From: Kitasatospora cineracea
GTDB lineage: Bacteria; Actinomycetota; Actinomycetes; Streptomycetales; Streptomycetaceae
NCBI RefSeq assembly: GCF_003751605.1
Contig: NZ_RJVJ01000001.1
Coordinates: forward strand, 2,046,001 to 2,110,000
DNA: 64,000 nt
Direction of reading: 5' to 3'
Shown here: one piece after another, positions 1-9,433 of the stretch
Layout: each line of letters begins with the position of its first letter
How positions within the stretch are numbered: the first letter of the stretch is position 1
Made by a program: the position numbers and the translations under genes
The notes under the pieces: generated by a model
Database searches by the model: none
Seen by the model: the letters and a program-made list of their open reading frames with translations, nothing else
Told to the model about the DNA's origin: nothing

Positions 1-302
1 GTCTTGCAGCTGCTGTTGGACAGGGTGGAGACCGAGGCGATGCCCTCCAACGGGGCCAGGTCGATGGTGATCCGGCCCATGGCGGCTGCCGGGTGGTTGG
101 AGAGCGTCAGGTCCAGCTGGACCCGGGTCGAGTTGCTGCCGTGGTCCGGGGCGGTGGAGTCCGGGTCGACCGCGACGGCGTCGGGGGCCTCGATCTTCAG
201 CGTGCTGTCGGCCGCGTGCGCGGCCGGGACGGCGGCGCCGCCCAGGGCGAGCGCGGCGAGGGCGGTGGCGAGCCCGAGCGAACGGGAGCGCGAAGTGCGC
301 AT
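1..302 (-). CDS. Secreted protein of unknown function, N-terminal part only
   Basis: The gene reads leftward and runs off the window edge; about 100 codons are visible. The N-terminus (MRTSRSRSLGLATALAALAL) is a classical Sec signal peptide: Arg-rich start, a hydrophobic Ala/Leu core and an AHA-type cleavage site near residue 30. The mature start contains short beta-strand-like segments (QLDLTLSN, MGRITIDLAPL), which would suit an extracellular beta-sandwich or repeat protein. The start is ATG. No enzymatic motif is visible, so no function is assigned. Confidence 0.75.
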   Translation of the reverse strand, partial: MRTSRSRSLGLATALAALALGGAAVPAAHAADSTLKIEAPDAVAVDPDSTAPDHGSNSTRVQLDLTLSNHPAAAMGRITIDLAPLEGIASVSTLSNSSCK

Positions 303-447
303 GATCCCCCCAAAGGGTTCCGTGTGCACGGTGTGTGCGGGAAGACCCTAGGGTGCGTTTCCAGCCATCGAGAGTGCTCGAACCGGACACTTCGGGGCAG
401 GGATGTTCGTATCAGATCGAATCTTTATCAAAACGTTGGCAAACGGA

Positions 448-476
448 GCGGGCCCCCTCCGGAGGAGGGGGCCCGC
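448..476 (-). terminator. Perfect 13-bp hairpin terminator
   Basis: The arms at 448-460 and 464-476 are perfect complements around a 3-nt loop (GGA). The hairpin lies 15 bp beyond the stop codon of the leftward gene at 491-1162 and has no clear U-tract, as is common in streptomycetes. Confidence 0.8.
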
Positions 477-490
477 GGGTTGACGGGGTG

Positions 491-1162
491 TCAGCCGTCG
501 GTGCCGGTGGCGAGTTCCGGGCGGTCCTCGTCGGCCGGGGGGTCCTGGTGCGGGGCGGTGCGGGTGCGGCGGCCGAACAGTTCGGCCGGGGTGGGCATCC
601 GGCGCGGGCGGGGCCGGTCGGCCGGGTGCGGGGGCTGCTGCTGGTCGCTCATCGGGAACCGTCCTCCAACGGGGGTGGCGGGCTGGGGTTCGGGCGCCGG
701 GCTCGGCACCGCCGCGAGGTGCCGCTGCCCGGAGCCCAGGGAGAGCCGCTCGCGGACCTCGGCCTCGGCGAGCGCGTGGCAGCGCCCGGCGAGCCGGGAG
801 CGGCGGGCCTGTTCGGGCGGGCCGCAGGGTTGGCGGGAGAGCGAGCGCAGCGCCGAGAGGTCCTCGGCGGTGGGCAGGTAGCCGTCGGTGACGGCCTCCT
901 CCAGGCGGTCCAGGTAGCCCGCGGCGCTGCCCGGCAGGGCGGCGCGGTAGCGGGCCAGGTCGGTGAGCATGAAGGCGCGCAGCCGCCCGCCCTCCTGGAC
1001 CGCCTCGTCGATGGACTCGGTCAGCCGGAGCGCGTCCTGGACGTCCTCGGCCCACAGTTCGCCGGTCGCGGTGGTCACCGGGAGCCGGTCGGGCGCGGCC
1101 GGGTAGAGGGCTTGGGCGAGGACACGGCGCAGCACCCGGACTTCATCGGCGCTGAAGGCCAT
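491..1162 (-). CDS. Conserved streptomycete hypothetical protein
   Basis: A 223-residue protein. The N-terminal 130 residues look helical and globular (MAFSADEVRVLRRVLAQAL, then LWAEDVQDALRLTESIDEAV), and they are followed by a Pro/Arg-rich, probably disordered tail (RPRPRRMPTPAELFGRRTRT). There is no signal peptide or membrane segment. ATG at 1162 was preferred because it opens the conserved-looking helical part; an in-frame ATG at 1192 would add ten residues, and neither start has a clear ribosome-binding site. It lies downstream of coaX in the same orientation but is separated from it by about 190 bp and a hairpin. I do not recognise a function. Confidence 0.65.
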   Translation of the reverse strand: MAFSADEVRVLRRVLAQALYPAAPDRLPVTTATGELWAEDVQDALRLTESIDEAVQEGGRLRAFMLTDLARYRAALPGSAAGYLDRLEEAVTDGYLPTAEDLSALRSLSRQPCGPPEQARRSRLAGRCHALAEAEVRERLSLGSGQRHLAAVPSPAPEPQPATPVGGRFPMSDQQQPPHPADRPRPRRMPTPAELFGRRTRTAPHQDPPADEDRPELATGTDG

Positions 1163-1300
1163 GCCGCCGCGCGATCCGTGTGGCGTTGGCATGGGTCGAC
1201 AGTACGTGTCGTACGTCCGACTTATGGCGATTGATGACGTGTTTGTCCCGATTGGCCTATGAGATGGTGCATCCGGGGCGGGCCCGGGAACGCGGCGGGC

Positions 1301-1325
1301 CCCGGACCTCGCGGCGAGGTCCGGG
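1301..1325 (-). terminator. Hairpin terminator after coaX
   Basis: A perfect 10-bp inverted repeat (1301-1310 with 1316-1325) encloses a 5-nt loop. It sits about 30 bp beyond the coaX stop codon, where the leftward cofactor operon should end. Confidence 0.75.
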
Positions 1326-1353
1326 ACCCGGGGCGGGCGGGGCCGACGGGGCG

Positions 1354-2151
1354 TCAGGCCGCGGTGGCCGGGCGGTTGCGCTCGAAGATCAGGCGCAGGC
1401 CGATCAGGGTCAGCCAGGGCTCGTGCACGTCGATCGAGTCGGCCTCGCCGAGGACCAGCGGGGCCAGGCCGCCGGTGGCGATCACCTGGACGTCGTTCGG
1501 GTCCTTGGCGAGCTCCTTGGCCATCCGGTTGACCAGGCCGTCCACCTGCCCGGCGAAGCCGTACAGGATGCCCGACTGCATGCCCTCGACGGTGTTCTTG
1601 CCGATCACGTTGCGCGGGCGGGCCAGCTCGATCTTGCGGAGCATCGCGGTGCGGCCGCCCAGGGCGTCCACCGAGATCTCGATGCCCGGGGCGATCGCGC
1701 CGCCCACGTAGTCGCCGCGCGCGTTGATCGCGTCGAAGGTCGTCGCGGTGCCGAAGTCGACCACGATGCACGGGCCGCCGTACAGGTGGTTGGCGGCCAG
1801 CGCGTTGACGATCCGGTCCGCGCCGACCTCCTTCGGGTTGTCCATCAGCACGTGCACGCCGGTCTTCACGCCCGGCTCGACGATCACCGCCGGGACGTCC
1901 CCGTAGTAGCGGCGGGTCACCTCGCGCAGCTCGTGCAGGACCGCCGGGACGGAGGAGCAGATCGCCAGGCCGGCCACCCGGTCGTCCGCCGAGACGATCG
2001 GGTGGGCGCCCATCAACCCCTGGAGCAGGACCGCGAGTTCGTCCGCGGTGCGGCGCGGGTCGGTGGAGATCCGCCAGTGCTCGACGATCTCCTCGCCGTC
2101 GAACAGGCCGAGCGTGGTCTGGGTGTTGCCGACGTCGATGGTGAGGAGCAT
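1354..2151 (-). CDS. coaX: Type III pantothenate kinase
   Basis: A 265-residue cytoplasmic kinase that phosphorylates pantothenate with ATP, the first step of coenzyme A synthesis. The ASKHA phosphate loop is at the N-terminus (MLLTIDVGNTQTTLGLFDG); the signatures KEVGADRIVNALAA and VVDFGTATTFDAI and the segment YVGGAIAPGIEIS follow, all typical of CoaX and absent from type I CoaA. Length is normal for the family. It is the last gene of a leftward operon with nadC (23-bp gap), nadB, panD, panC and a DUF2520 gene, so one transcript supplies pantothenate and its kinase. The start is ATG. Confidence 0.95.
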   Translation of the reverse strand: MLLTIDVGNTQTTLGLFDGEEIVEHWRISTDPRRTADELAVLLQGLMGAHPIVSADDRVAGLAICSSVPAVLHELREVTRRYYGDVPAVIVEPGVKTGVHVLMDNPKEVGADRIVNALAANHLYGGPCIVVDFGTATTFDAINARGDYVGGAIAPGIEISVDALGGRTAMLRKIELARPRNVIGKNTVEGMQSGILYGFAGQVDGLVNRMAKELAKDPNDVQVIATGGLAPLVLGEADSIDVHEPWLTLIGLRLIFERNRPATAA

Positions 2152-2174
2152 GGGGCGCTTTCTGCTTCGAAGGG

Positions 2175-3146
2175 TCAGGAGCTGCGGAGGTCCAGGCCGA
2201 TGTCGAGGATCGGCGCGGAGTGCGTCAGGGCGCCGACGGCCAGGTAGTCGACACCAGTCTCGGCGACCTCGCGCGCGGTGGCCAGGGTCAGGCCGCCGGA
2301 AGCCTCCAGCTTCGCCCGGCCCGCGACCAGGGCGACGGCCTCGCGCAGCTGCCCGGTGGAGAAGTTGTCCAGCAGGATCAGGTCCGCGCCGGCCGCCAGG
2401 ACGGGCTCGATCTGCTCGATCGTGTCGACCTCGATCTCGATCGGCAGCTCCGGGAACGCCTCCCGGACGGCGGTGAACGCCTCGGCGACGCCGCCCGCGG
2501 CGACCACGTGGTTGTCCTTCACCAGCGCCGCGTCGGACAGCGCCATCCGGTGGTTGGCGCCGCCGCCGGCCCGCACCGCGAACTTCTCCAGCGCGCGCAG
2601 GCCCGGGGTGGTCTTGCGGGTGTCGCGGACCACCGCGCCGGTGCCCTCCAGGGCGTCCGCCCAGGCCCGGGTCGCGGTCGCGATGCCGGACAGGTGGCAG
2701 AGCAGGTTCAGCGCCGAGCGCTCGGCGGTGAGCAGGTCCCGGGTGCGGCTGCGCACCGAGAGCAGCACCTGGCCGGGGGCGACGAGTTCGCCGTCCTCGA
2801 CGTGCCGCTCGACCTCGAACTCCTCCTCGCAGACCAGCGAGACGACGGCCTCCGCGACCCGCAGGCCGGCCACCACGCCCGCCTGCCGGGCGGTGAAGTC
2901 GGCGGTGGCGACGGCCTCGGCGGGGACGGTCGCCACCGAGGTGACGTCCTCGCCGCCGGCCAGGTCCTCGGACAGGGCCATCATCGCCACGTCCTCCACC
3001 TCGATCGGGTCCAGCCCGGCGTCCTCCAGCAGCGCGGCGAGCGCCGGGTCGAGCCCGGTCTCGTACTCCTCGCCCTCGCCGCACGCGCAGCCGTCGCCGC
3101 AGCCGCCGGACTCGGTGGACAGGAGGGGGAGTTCGGAGTGGGACAT
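2175..3146 (-). CDS. nadC: Nicotinate-nucleotide pyrophosphorylase (quinolinate phosphoribosyltransferase)
   Basis: A 323-residue enzyme that converts quinolinate and PRPP to nicotinate mononucleotide in de novo NAD synthesis. It shows the family signatures SALNLLCHLSGIAT, RDTRKTTPGLRALEK, GGGANHRMALSDA, LVKDNHV, LLDNFS and EASGGL. Relative to the usual 280-290 residues it carries an N-terminal extension of about 30 residues with three cysteines (Cys16, Cys20, Cys22) in a Gly-rich stretch, GGCGDGCACGEG. It lies between nadB and coaX. The extension resembles a small metal-binding tail, but that is inference. Confidence 0.95.
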   Translation of the reverse strand: MSHSELPLLSTESGGCGDGCACGEGEEYETGLDPALAALLEDAGLDPIEVEDVAMMALSEDLAGGEDVTSVATVPAEAVATADFTARQAGVVAGLRVAEAVVSLVCEEEFEVERHVEDGELVAPGQVLLSVRSRTRDLLTAERSALNLLCHLSGIATATRAWADALEGTGAVVRDTRKTTPGLRALEKFAVRAGGGANHRMALSDAALVKDNHVVAAGGVAEAFTAVREAFPELPIEIEVDTIEQIEPVLAAGADLILLDNFSTGQLREAVALVAGRAKLEASGGLTLATAREVAETGVDYLAVGALTHSAPILDIGLDLRSS

Positions 3147-3198
3147 GGTGGCTGGGCTCCAGGTTTCGGCGGGACGGGAGGGCGGGGGGAGGGGGACG

Positions 3199-4812
3199 TC
3201 AGTCGGCGAGGGGGTGGACGACGTGGCGGTGCCAGTGGACGTCGTCGCGGTCGGGGAAGTCCTCGCGCCAGTGGCAGCCGCGGGTCTCCTGGCGGAGGGC
3301 GGCGGCGGTGGTGAGGGCGGTGGCGACCTGGTGGAGGTTGGTGGCCTCCCAGGTCTCCACGGAGGGGTCGGCGGGGTGGTCCGGGTCGGCCAGGGCGGCC
3401 AGACCCTTGGCGGTGGCGGCCAGCGAGTCCGCGGAGCGGATCACGCCCGCGCCGGACGTCATCAGGTGCTGGATCCCGCCGCGGGCCGTGTCGGGCAGCA
3501 GCGGCACCGGCGTCGCGGCGTGCGCCGCGTCGGTGGTGACGGTGCGGGCCGGGAGCTTGCCGGCGGCGTTCAGCGCGGCCAGGTCGGCGGCGATCCGCTC
3601 GGCGAAGACCAGGCCCTCCAGCAGCGAGTTGGAGGCCAGCCGGTTGGCGCCGTGCACGCCGGTGCAGGCCACCTCGCCGCAGGCGTACAGGCCCGGGACG
3701 GTGGTGCGGCCGTGCAGGTCGGTGCGGACGCCGCCGGAGGCGTGGTGAGCGGCCGGGGAGACCGGGATCGGCTCGGTGACCGGGTCGATGCCGTGCGCCC
3801 GGCAGGCGGCCAGGATGGTGGGGAAGCGGTGCTCCCACATCTCGGCGCCGAAGTGCCGCCCGTCCAGGTACATGTGCCGGGTGCCCTGGGCGTGCATCCG
3901 GCGGATGATCGCCTTGGCGACGATGTCGCGCGGGGCGAGCTCGGCCAGTTCGTGCTGGCCGACCATGAAGCGGACGCCGTCCGCGTCGACCAGGTGGGCG
4001 CCCTCGCCGCGGACCGCCTCGGAGACCAGCGGCTGCTGGCCCTGCGCGTCCGGGCCGAGGAACAGCACGGTCGGGTGGAACTGGACGAACTCCAGGTCGG
4101 TGACCTCGGCGCCGGCCCGCAGGGCGAGCGCGATGCCGTCGCCGGTGGAGACCGCCGGGTTGGTGGTGGCCGAGAAGATCTGGCCCATGCCGCCGGTGGC
4201 CAGCACCACGGCGCGGGCCAGGATCGCGCCGACGCCGTCGCGCTGGCCCTCGCCCATCACGTGCAGGGTGACGCCGGAGGCGTGGCCGTCGGCGTCGGTG
4301 AGCAGGTCCAGGACCAGGGCGTGCTCGATCAGTTCGAGGCCCGGGTCGGCCTCGACGGCGGCGACCAGGGCGCGCTCGATCTCGGCGCCGGTGGCGTCGC
4401 CGCCGGCGTGCGCGATCCGGCGGCGGTGGTGGCCGCCCTCGCGGGTCAGCACGATCTCGCCGTCCGCGTCGAGGTCGAACTCGGCGCCGGTCTCGATGAG
4501 TCGGCGCACCGCGTCCGGGCCCTCGGTGACCAGGGCGCGCACCGCCTCCTCGTCGCACAGCCCGGCGCCGGCGACCAGGGTGTCCTGCAGGTGCTGCTCG
4601 GGGGTGTCGCCCTCGCCCAGGGCGGCGGCGATGCCGCCCTGGGCCCAGCGGGTGGAGCCCTCGTCCAGCACCGCCTTGGTGACCACCATGGCCCGCAGGC
4701 CGGCCTTGCGGGCGTTGAGCGCGACGGTGAGCCCGGCCACGCCGGAGCCGATCACGACCACGTCGGTGCTCGTGGTCCAGCCGGGGGCGGGGGCGGTCAG
4801 GCGGTGCGACAT
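3199..4812 (-). CDS. nadB: L-aspartate oxidase
   Basis: A 537-residue FAD enzyme that oxidises aspartate to iminoaspartate, the first step of de novo NAD synthesis. The FAD-binding Rossmann motif is at residues 18-30 (VVVIGSGVAGLTVAL). The succinate dehydrogenase/aspartate oxidase signatures STRWAQGGIAAAL, RREGGHHRRRIAHAGGD-like and SNSLLEGLVFAERIA follow. ATG at 4812 was chosen over upstream in-frame codons because GGAG lies about 10 bases before it and the protein then starts MSHRLTAP directly before the Rossmann fold. It is 16 bp after panD and 52 bp before nadC. No nadA (quinolinate synthase) is in the window. Confidence 0.95.
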   Translation of the reverse strand: MSHRLTAPAPGWTTSTDVVVIGSGVAGLTVALNARKAGLRAMVVTKAVLDEGSTRWAQGGIAAALGEGDTPEQHLQDTLVAGAGLCDEEAVRALVTEGPDAVRRLIETGAEFDLDADGEIVLTREGGHHRRRIAHAGGDATGAEIERALVAAVEADPGLELIEHALVLDLLTDADGHASGVTLHVMGEGQRDGVGAILARAVVLATGGMGQIFSATTNPAVSTGDGIALALRAGAEVTDLEFVQFHPTVLFLGPDAQGQQPLVSEAVRGEGAHLVDADGVRFMVGQHELAELAPRDIVAKAIIRRMHAQGTRHMYLDGRHFGAEMWEHRFPTILAACRAHGIDPVTEPIPVSPAAHHASGGVRTDLHGRTTVPGLYACGEVACTGVHGANRLASNSLLEGLVFAERIAADLAALNAAGKLPARTVTTDAAHAATPVPLLPDTARGGIQHLMTSGAGVIRSADSLAATAKGLAALADPDHPADPSVETWEATNLHQVATALTTAAALRQETRGCHWREDFPDRDDVHWHRHVVHPLAD

Positions 4813-4828
4813 GGGTTCAGCTGCTCCT

Positions 4829-5278
4829 TCAGCGCGCGGCGGCGTCGGCCGCGCCGTTCGGACCACCGTACGCGGCGTCGCCGCGCAGCAGTCCGCTGCC
4901 CTCGGGGGCGTCCGCGGGGTCGCCGCCGAGGCCGGTGACCCGGTTGTGCCCGTCGACGAAGACCACCTTCGGGAGGTAGGACTTGGCCTCGGCGGTGTCC
5001 ATCTGCCCGTAGGCGATCAGGATCACCAGGTCGCCGGGGTGGACCAGGCGGGCGGCGGCGCCGTTGATGCCTATGACGCCCGAGCCGCGCGGGCCGGCGA
5101 TGGTGTAGGTCTCCAGCCGGGCTCCGTTGTTGATGTCGACGATGTGGACCAGCTCTCCGGGGAGCAGGTCCGCGGCGTCGAGCAGGTCCTCGTCGACCGT
5201 GACCGACCCGACGTAGTGCAGGTCGGCCTGGGTGACGGTGGCACGGTGGATCTTGGACTTGAGCATGGTGCGGAGCAT
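4829..5278 (-). CDS. panD: Aspartate 1-decarboxylase precursor
   Basis: A 149-residue self-processing pyruvoyl enzyme that makes beta-alanine for pantothenate. Autocleavage is expected between Gly24 and Ser25 ([13 protein letters not shown]); Ser25 would become the pyruvoyl group. Other family motifs are [12 protein letters not shown] and [11 protein letters not shown] followed by [12 protein letters not shown]. The C-terminus is about 15-20 residues longer than usual, ending in a Gly/Ala-rich tail. It follows panC by 98 bp in the same orientation. ATG start. Confidence 0.95.
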   Translation of the reverse strand: MLRTMLKSKIHRATVTQADLHYVGSVTVDEDLLDAADLLPGELVHIVDINNGARLETYTIAGPRGSGVIGINGAAARLVHPGDLVILIAYGQMDTAEAKSYLPKVVFVDGHNRVTGLGGDPADAPEGSGLLRGDAAYGGPNGAADAAAR

Positions 5279-5376
5279 GGGTCACGCCTCCTGTGAGTGC
5301 ATGCCTGAGGGTGCTGGTACCGGGAGGGGAGGGGCGGGCGGGCCCTCGGGAGGTCCGACCGCCCCGGGTGTCCGGG

Positions 5377-6282
5377 CTAGCGGACGATGACGCTCACGTT
5401 GTCGATCAGCCGGGTCGAGCCGACCCGGGCCGCGACGGCGAGCACCGCCTCGCCCTGGAAGTCGTCCGGCGCCTCGGTGAAGGACAGCGGGTCGACCAGG
5501 GCCAGGTAGTCGGGGGAGACGCCGTCCGCGCCCTCGAGCACGGCGGCGGCCGCCTCGCGGACGGCCTTCGGGCCCTGCGCGCCGGCGTCCCGGCCGGCGA
5601 ACAGGGCGCGGGAGAGGGCGAGCGCCTGGACGCGCTCGGCCCCGGAGAGGAAGCGGTTGCGGGAGGACAGCGCCAGGCCGTCCTCCTCGCGGACGGTCGG
5701 GACGCCGACCACCTCCACGTCGAAGTCCAGGTCGGCGACCATCCGGCGGACGATCGCCAGCTGCTGGGCGTCCTTCTCGCCGAACACCGCGAAGTCCGGG
5801 TCGGTGATGTGCAGCAGCTTGGCGACCACGGTCAGCATCCCGTCGAAGTGGCCCGGCCGGGAGGCGCCCTCGAAGCCCTCGCCCATCGGGCCCGCGGAGA
5901 GCCGCACCAGCGGTTCGCCGTTCGGGTACATCTCGTCCACGGACGGGGCGAACACCACGTCCGCGCCCATCTCCTCGGCCAGCGCGACGTCCTCGTCCAG
6001 GGTGCGCGGGTAGCGGTCCAGGTCCTCGCCGGCGCCGAACTGCAGCGGGTTCACGAAGACCGTCACCGCGACCCGGCCGTCCTTGCCGACCTGGCGGCGG
6101 GCCTCGCGCACCAGCGCCGCGTGGCCCTCGTGCAGCGCGCCCATGGTCATCACCACGGCGTTGTCCACCGGCTGCTCGTCCGGCCAGAACGCGGCCTCGA
6201 ACTCGTCCACGGTGCGGGTCAGCACCGCCTTGCGGACCTTCGCCGCCTTCGGGGCCTTCGCCGGGCGCCTGTCGCGTGCCAT
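5377..6282 (-). CDS. panC: Pantothenate synthetase (pantoate-beta-alanine ligase)
   Basis: A 301-residue ATP-dependent ligase joining pantoate to beta-alanine. The nucleotidyltransferase HxGH motif is in [14 protein letters not shown] (His-Glu-Gly-His), with the conserved [48 protein letters not shown] and SSRNRFLS segments. The N-terminal 20 residues are Lys/Arg/Ala-rich and precede the usual start. Its ATG shares one base with the upstream stop codon (TGATG at 6280-6284), so translation is likely coupled to the DUF2520 gene. Confidence 0.95.
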   Translation of the reverse strand: MARDRRPAKAPKAAKVRKAVLTRTVDEFEAAFWPDEQPVDNAVVMTMGALHEGHAALVREARRQVGKDGRVAVTVFVNPLQFGAGEDLDRYPRTLDEDVALAEEMGADVVFAPSVDEMYPNGEPLVRLSAGPMGEGFEGASRPGHFDGMLTVVAKLLHITDPDFAVFGEKDAQQLAIVRRMVADLDFDVEVVGVPTVREEDGLALSSRNRFLSGAERVQALALSRALFAGRDAGAQGPKAVREAAAAVLEGADGVSPDYLALVDPLSFTEAPDDFQGEAVLAVAARVGSTRLIDNVSVIVR

Positions 6283-7196
6283 CAGTGCTTCTCCTCGTTC
6301 AGTACGTCCAGCAGCGCCGCCGCCGGCTCCGGCTTCAACGTGCCGTTGGCCACCGCGCGCTGGGCGGTGGCCCTCGCCATCGCCCGGTACGCCTGGCCGA
6401 TGTCCGGGGTCACCGTAGCGAGTCGGCCCAGGTGCGTGCGCACCGTCCCGACGTCACCGCGGGCCACCGGGCCGGTCAGTGCCAGGTCGCCCGAGCGCAG
6501 CGCGTTGTCCAGGGCCGCGCCCAGCAGCGGGCCGAGCAGCTGGCCGGGCTCGGCGACGCCCGCCGTGCGGAGCAGCTCCATCGCCTGCGCGACCAGGGTG
6601 ACCAGGTGGTTCGCGCCGTGCGCGAGGGCCGTGTGGTAGAGCGGCCGGACCTCCTCGGGGATCCAGACCGGCTCGCCGCCCATCTCCACCACGAGCGCCT
6701 CGGCGACCGGGCGGAGCTCCTCCGGGGCGGTCACCCCGAACGGGCAGCCGGCCAGCCGGGCCACGTCCACGGAGGTGCCGGTGAAGGTCATCGCCGGGTG
6801 CAGCGCCAGCGGCAGCGCGCCCGCGCGGGTGGCCGGCTCCAGGACGGCCACGCCGTGCGCGCCCGAGGTGTGCACGAGCAGCTGGCCGGGGCGGACGGCG
6901 CCGGTCGAGGCCAGGCCCTGCACCAGGTCGGGCAGGGCGTCGTCCGGGACGGTCAGCAGCACCAGGTCCGCCGCCGCCATCACCTGCGGCGGCGTCACCA
7001 GGCGCACCCCCGGCAGCAGGGCCTCGGCGCGGCGGCGGGACGCGGTGGAGACGCCGGACGCGGCGACGACGCGGTGGCCCGCGAGCTGCAGGGCGGCGCC
7101 CAGGGCGGGGCCGACGCGGCCGGCGCCGACGACGCCGACGGTGAGCCGGGCGGGGCGGTTACCGGGGTCGGAGGGGTCTCCGAAGTCGGGCAGCAC
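6282..7196 (-). CDS. Rossmann-fold oxidoreductase with DUF2520 domain
   Basis: A 304-residue protein with an N-terminal NAD(P)-binding fold ([19 protein letters not shown], about residues 18-36) and a helical C-terminal domain containing [18 protein letters not shown], the layout of Rossmann-like/DUF2520 proteins distantly related to ketopantoate reductase. It is first in the operon, immediately before panC, so a role in pantoate supply (the PanE step) is an attractive inference but is not shown by sequence. GTG start at 7196, with a vegetative-type promoter at 7211-7239. Confidence 0.8.
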   Translation of the reverse strand: MLPDFGDPSDPGNRPARLTVGVVGAGRVGPALGAALQLAGHRVVAASGVSTASRRRAEALLPGVRLVTPPQVMAAADLVLLTVPDDALPDLVQGLASTGAVRPGQLLVHTSGAHGVAVLEPATRAGALPLALHPAMTFTGTSVDVARLAGCPFGVTAPEELRPVAEALVVEMGGEPVWIPEEVRPLYHTALAHGANHLVTLVAQAMELLRTAGVAEPGQLLGPLLGAALDNALRSGDLALTGPVARGDVGTVRTHLGRLATVTPDIGQAYRAMARATAQRAVANGTLKPEPAAALLDVLNEEKH

Positions 7197-7210
7197 TCTT
7201 CCGTTCCAGT

Positions 7211-7239
7211 CCTCTAGGGGTACCAGACGTACCGGTCAA
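7211..7239 (-). promoter_or_regulatory. Vegetative-type promoter of the panC-nadBC-coaX operon
   Basis: On the minus strand, TTGACC (7234-7239) and TAGAGG (7211-7216) are separated by exactly 17 bp. The -10 box ends about 15 bases before the GTG start at 7196. This fits the principal (HrdB-type) sigma consensus. Confidence 0.7.
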
Positions 7240-7337
7240 TGGTACGAGGCTTTTCCGCGGGCGCGGACGGTGCGGGCAGACGCGGGGCGGGCGGGTGCGG
7301 AGGCGGTGCGGCGGGGTGCGTGGCCGGGCGCGCAGTT

Positions 7338-7356
7338 CCCCGCGCCCCTGGCGGGG
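7338..7356. repeat. Streptomyces-type intergenic GC-rich palindrome
   Basis: CCCCGC (7338-7343) and GCGGGG (7351-7356) form a hairpin around GCCCCTG, in the context GCAGTTCCCCGCGCCCCTGG. From memory, this 'AGTTCCCCGCGCCCCT' motif recurs many times in intergenic regions of streptomycete genomes. It lies between the DUF2520 gene and the end of the response regulator and could end either transcript. Confidence 0.5.
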
Positions 7357-7412
7357 CTGAGGAAGAGGCGGCGGGGGTGGGTGCGCCCGGGCAGGGGGAG
7401 CGGCCGCCCCCG

Positions 7413-8102
7413 TCAGGGGGTTTCGCCGGCGCGGACGAGGCCGTTCTCGTAGGCGAGGACGACGGCCTGGACGCGGTCGCGGAGGCCGAGCTTGGCGAGG
7501 ATGCGGCCGACGTGGGTCTTGACGGTGGCTTCGGAGAGGACCAGGCGGGCGGCGATCTCGCCGTTGGAGAGGCCCTGGGCGACGAGCAGGAAGACCTCGC
7601 GCTCGCGGTCGGTGAGGGGGCCGAGGACGGGGGAGCCGGGAGTGCTGGAGGGGGTGGGGAGGACCTCGGCGAAGCGGTCGATCATGCGGCGGGTGGTGGT
7701 GGGGGCGACCACCGCGTCGCCGCCGTGCACCGAGCGGATCGCGGCGACCAGTTCGACGGGCGGGACGTCCTTGAGCAGGAAGCCGGAGGCGCCGGCCTTG
7801 AGCGCGGCGAAGGCGTACTCGTCCAGGTCGAAGGTGGTGAGGATGAGGACCCGGGGGGCGTGTTCGAGCGGGGCGCCGTGTTCGTCGAGGCAGATCCGGC
7901 GGGTGGCCTGGACGCCGTCGAGGCGGGGCATCCGGACGTCCATCAGGATCACGTCGACCTCGGCGGTGCGCAGCACGTCGAGGGCCTGCTGGCCGTCGCC
8001 CGCCTCGGCGGTGATCTCGATGTCGCCCTGCGACTGCAGGACCATCCGGAAGCCGGTGCGCAGCAGTTCCTGGTCGTCGACCAGCATCACGCGGATCGGC
8101 AT
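7413..8102 (-). CDS. NarL/FixJ-family response regulator
   Basis: A 229-residue two-component regulator. Receiver domain at residues 1-125: acidic pair Asp9/Asp10, phospho-acceptor Asp55 in [14 protein letters not shown], switch Thr in [13 protein letters not shown] and Lys in [10 protein letters not shown] LuxR-type helix-turn-helix lies at about residues 160-222 ([37 protein letters not shown]). ATG at 8102 was chosen because CGGAG lies 8-12 bases before it; an ATG at 8120 overlaps the histidine kinase stop as ATGA and would add six residues. It follows its partner kinase directly; its targets are unknown. Confidence 0.9.
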   Translation of the reverse strand: MPIRVMLVDDQELLRTGFRMVLQSQGDIEITAEAGDGQQALDVLRTAEVDVILMDVRMPRLDGVQATRRICLDEHGAPLEHAPRVLILTTFDLDEYAFAALKAGASGFLLKDVPPVELVAAIRSVHGGDAVVAPTTTRRMIDRFAEVLPTPSSTPGSPVLGPLTDREREVFLLVAQGLSNGEIAARLVLSEATVKTHVGRILAKLGLRDRVQAVVLAYENGLVRAGETP

Positions 8103-8116
8103 CGGTCGGGCTCCGT

Positions 8117-9328
8117 TCATTGGGTGGCTTTGAGGGGCAGGACGGCCCGGATCCGGAAACCGCCGCCGGGCCGGGGCCCGACGTCCAGGCTGCCGCTGAC
8201 CATACCGACGCGCTCGCGCATGCCGATCAGGCCGTGGCCGAGGCCGTCGGTGCCGCCGGAGAGCTGTTCGCGGGTGGAGCCGCGGCCGTCGTCCTCGACC
8301 AGGACCTCCAGGTCGCCGTCGCGGAAGTCGACGGCGACCTTGGCCCGGGCGTTCGGGCCGCCGTGCTTGCGGACGTTGGTGAGGGCCTCCTGGACGATCC
8401 GGTAGACCGTCAGTTCGAGGCCGCGGGGCAGTTCGCGGACCTCGCCGGTGGCGGTGAACTCGACCGGCAGGCCGGCCGTGCGGACCTGCTCCAGCAGCTC
8501 GGGGAGCTCCTCGACGCCGGGCTGCGGCACGTACTCGCCGGCCGTGTCGGCGGTGCGCAGCACGCCGAGCAGGCGGCGCATCTCGGCGAGCGCCTGGCGG
8601 CCGGTGGAGGCGATGGTGCCCAGCGCCTCCTTGGCCTGCTGCGGGGAGGAGTCCAGCACGTAGGCGGCGCCGTCGGCCTGGACGATCATCACCGAGACGT
8701 TGTGCGCGACCACGTCGTGCAGTTCGCGGGCGATCCGGGCGCGCTCGGCGGCGACCGCGACCTGGGCCTGGGCGTCGCGCTCGCGCTCCAGCCGGGAGGC
8801 CCGGTCCTCCAGCTCGACCAGGTACGCGCGGCGGACCCGGGTGAGCCGGCCCCAGGCCCAGCAGAGCACGAACGGGGTGGTCATCAGGGCGGCCAGGAAC
8901 ACCGCCTTGTAGCCGTCCCCGCGCTGCTCGGCGGGCGTCAGCCGCCACAGCGTCAGCGGGCCGGCCGCCAGGCTCGCGACCAGCGCCAGCCGGGACGTCC
9001 AGGCGCGGCCGAACGCGGCGCCGGTGTAGCCGAAGACCAGGAAGGCGACGCTGGAGGCGCCGGGGTCGACGCGGAGCGCGACCTGGCCGAGGCCGATCGC
9101 CACGGCCGCCGCCGTGGTGGCGTCCGGCCAGCGGCGGCGCACCACCATCAGGGCGGGCAGCGCGCAGGCGACCGCGACGCCGGTGTAGTGCTTCCAGGAC
9201 GGCATCGGGGCGTCCGGCAGGCCGGTCGACTCGACCGCGGCGAGCACGCCGAGCATCAGCACCAGCAGCGCCCAGGCCGAGTCGACGACCATGGGATGTC
9301 GGCGGAGCCAGGCGTTGAGTCGATGCAC
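8117..9328 (-). CDS. Membrane histidine kinase (HisKA_3 type)
   Basis: A 403-residue sensor. About five hydrophobic segments occupy residues 15-165. The dimerisation/phospho-acceptor motif [18 protein letters not shown] (His204) follows, then a HATPase domain with [13 protein letters not shown] (N box), VEDDGRGS (G1) and [12 protein letters not shown] (G2). The almost complete lack of loops between membrane segments suggests an intramembrane-sensing kinase. The GTG start at 9328 is probably leaderless: a TAGGCT -10 box at 9335-9340 ends six bases upstream. The signal is unknown. Confidence 0.9.
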   Translation of the reverse strand: MHRLNAWLRRHPMVVDSAWALLVLMLGVLAAVESTGLPDAPMPSWKHYTGVAVACALPALMVVRRRWPDATTAAAVAIGLGQVALRVDPGASSVAFLVFGYTGAAFGRAWTSRLALVASLAAGPLTLWRLTPAEQRGDGYKAVFLAALMTTPFVLCWAWGRLTRVRRAYLVELEDRASRLERERDAQAQVAVAAERARIARELHDVVAHNVSVMIVQADGAAYVLDSSPQQAKEALGTIASTGRQALAEMRRLLGVLRTADTAGEYVPQPGVEELPELLEQVRTAGLPVEFTATGEVRELPRGLELTVYRIVQEALTNVRKHGGPNARAKVAVDFRDGDLEVLVEDDGRGSTREQLSGGTDGLGHGLIGMRERVGMVSGSLDVGPRPGGGFRIRAVLPLKATQ

Positions 9329-9433
9329 GGTTCCAGCCTAGGGAGTCCGGGAGGGCGTTCTGCTCCGCCGCGAGGTCGATCCGGGGCTACTCCCCAGGGT
9401 GGAGGCGGGGCCGGGCCGGTAACGTCGCCCGCT

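Noticed and set aside
7399..7411. Hairpin directly after the response regulator stop codon
   Set aside because: Only five clear G-C pairs flank a GCGGCCGC core, and it touches the stop codon; not convincing as a terminator compared with the palindrome at 7338-7356.
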